DNA from: Pseudomonadota bacterium
GTDB taxonomy: Bacteria > Pseudomonadota > Alphaproteobacteria > Rhizobiales > Kaistiaceae
Reading direction: 5' to 3'
NCBI GenBank assembly: GCA_023391905.1
Contig: JAEWAD010000496.1
Coordinates: 1-10,148 of the forward strand
DNA length: 10,148 nucleotides
Each line of letters starts with the position of its first letter. The first letter of the stretch is position 1. Shown here piece after piece: positions 9,348 to 10,148 of the stretch. Position numbers and translations under genes: made by a program. A model generated the notes under the pieces. It saw nothing but the letters and a program-made list of their open reading frames with translations. It was not told the DNA's origin and did not search any database.

Positions 9348-9353
9348 GTAAAG
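9326..9353 (-). promoter_or_regulatory. Promoter of the sahR-metF-metH operon
   Basis: On the minus strand CTTTAC (9353-9348) and TTATAT (9331-9326) are spaced by 16 bp; each matches the rhizobial consensus CTTGAC/CTATAT in 5 of 6 places. Transcription would start near 9319, giving a leader of about 46 nt, too short for a riboswitch. The -35 begins 6 bp after the stop codon of the upstream gene. Confidence 0.55.
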
Positions 9354-9358
9354 AGCCT

Positions 9359-10075
9359 TCAGGCGATGGTCACAGCCGGCGTGGCACGGTCGGCGATCGC
9401 GACGCGGGCGCTGCCGCCGGCGAAACGCTGGATCAGCGCCAGCAGGTCCGCGACGGCCGCATCGAGGTCGCCGGCGCCGTTCGCCTGCAGCGTGACGATC
9501 GCCCGGCGACTATCCGGCGTCACCAGCGATCGCCCGTCCTGACGCCAGTTCCAGCGTCGGCACAGCACCTTCTCGGCGTCCGCATAGACCACTTCGCCGT
9601 CCTTCGGCGGGTCCTCGGCCGGCCCAGCGGCGCCGTCCTCGCCGCCCGCCATGTCGAAGAAGCTGTCGCCGGGCCGCGCATAGCGGAAGGCGAGATCGCC
9701 GGAAACGCGGTCGAGATCGTCGGCGCCGAGCGGCAGCACATGCGTCAGCGAAACGGCGTTGTAGGCATCGACAAAGCTGTTGATGACGGGCAGCGGCCGG
9801 TCGGCGAGCACGTTCTTCACCAGCCGCTCGACCGAGGAGCGGTAGCTCGTCTTCTTGATGCCGAAAGCGCGATAGGCCCGCCGCCAGGCCGCGACACCTG
9901 GAATCTCCGAAAGCTCGGTGCCGTTCCAGAGCCGGCGTGTCTCCGCCTCGCGTGCTTCGATCAGGGCTGCGAGTTCGTCCGGCCGCGCCGCGCGGATCGC
10001 AAGATCGTCGACGACCACGGCGGCAACGCGGAAATCGGGAAAGGCGGCAACGAGTTCGGAAATGTCGAGGCGCAT
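9359..10075 (-). CDS. Free-standing B3/B4 domain protein (PheRS beta editing-domain homologue)
   Basis: The 238-residue product looks like a stand-alone B3/B4 domain, the fold that in phenylalanyl-tRNA synthetase beta chains hydrolyses mischarged Tyr-tRNA(Phe). Characteristic blocks are WRRAYRAFGIKKTSYRSSVE (76-95 of this start), RLVKNVLADRPLPVINSFVD (96-115) with YNAVSLTHVLPLGADDLD after it, and, later, GEVVYADAEKVLCRRWNWRQ. Such free proteins are thought to act in trans on misacylated tRNA or an unknown amide/ester substrate; the true substrate here is not known. I chose ATG 10073-10075 because AGGA lies 7 nt upstream and the homologous region begins soon after; an in-frame ATG at 10121-10123 would add 16 unlikely residues. 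The stop is only 86 bp from the downstream regulator with no clear terminator, so some readthrough into the methionine operon is possible. Confidence 0.78.
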   Translation of the reverse strand: MRLDISELVAAFPDFRVAAVVVDDLAIRAARPDELAALIEAREAETRRLWNGTELSEIPGVAAWRRAYRAFGIKKTSYRSSVERLVKNVLADRPLPVINSFVDAYNAVSLTHVLPLGADDLDRVSGDLAFRYARPGDSFFDMAGGEDGAAGPAEDPPKDGEVVYADAEKVLCRRWNWRQDGRSLVTPDSRRAIVTLQANGAGDLDAAVADLLALIQRFAGGSARVAIADRATPAVTIA

Positions 10076-10110
10076 CGGATCGTCCTGCAAAGCGGGTCCG
10101 CTCTCTCTGC

Positions 10111-10140
10111 CCGATGCCGGCATCGCTTGGAAGGCATCGG
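10111..10140. promoter_or_regulatory. Overlapping palindromes upstream of the B3/B4 gene
   Basis: CGATGCCGGCATCG (10112-10125) is a perfect 14-bp palindrome, and CCGATGCC (10111-10118) can also pair with GGCATCGG (10133-10140). The element lies 36-65 bp upstream of the B3/B4 start and could be an operator or the terminator of a gene beyond the right edge. I cannot decide which. Confidence 0.3.
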
Positions 10141-10148
10141 CTTGCGTA

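Noticed and set aside
9274..9358. SAM, SAH or cobalamin riboswitch in front of the methionine operon
   Set aside because: The predicted leader is about 46 nt and shows none of the conserved riboswitch cores; control by the palindrome explains the region better.

Overview
The window looks like a chromosomal piece of a high-GC alphaproteobacterium, most likely a member of the Hyphomicrobiales (Rhizobiales). The grounds are strong G/C third-position bias, a DUF2336 protein (a family concentrated in alphaproteobacteria), an ArsR/methyltransferase regulator of SahR type next to metF and metH, a rhizobial-looking short intergenic repeat, and a CTTGAC/CTATAT-like promoter. I cannot name the genus. 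There is no rRNA, tRNA, CRISPR array, transposase or phage gene.

Layout, left to right. (1) 3-629, minus: N-terminal part of a DUF2336 protein that runs off the left edge. (2) 630-981: 352 bp with no convincing gene, holding a GTTACC/GGTAAC inverted repeat and a weak plus-strand promoter. (3) 982-1065, plus: a 27-residue predicted single-span membrane peptide with a good ribosome binding site. (4) 1240-2272, minus: azlC-azlD, a two-subunit branched-chain amino acid exporter, overlapping by 11 bp. (5) 2498-3469, plus: a family 90 glycosyltransferase of the lipopolysaccharide-modifying type, divergent from azlC. (6) 3519-3550: an 11-bp-stem hairpin between convergent transcription units. (7) 3554-9273, minus: a methionine-cycle operon in the order sahR-like regulator, metF, metH N-terminal gene, metH C-terminal gene. 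(8) 9324-9347: a perfect 24-bp palindrome inside the operon promoter. (9) 9359-10075, minus: a free-standing B3/B4 domain protein related to the editing domain of phenylalanyl-tRNA synthetase beta chain.

The coherent system is the methionine arm. MetF makes 5-methyltetrahydrofolate and MetH uses it with cobalamin to methylate homocysteine to methionine. The regulator combines an ArsR-type winged helix with a methyltransferase-fold domain, as in SahR, which senses S-adenosylhomocysteine. The palindrome fills the -35/-10 spacer and extends into the -10, as expected for a repressor site. The most unusual gene structure is metH: the homocysteine-binding/zinc module and the folate/cobalamin/reactivation modules are separate genes joined by an ATGA overlap exactly at the interdomain linker. 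I found no wholly new system. The items most worth checking are the split metH, the operator, the MetF C-terminus encoded by a repeat-like element, and the 27-residue membrane peptide.
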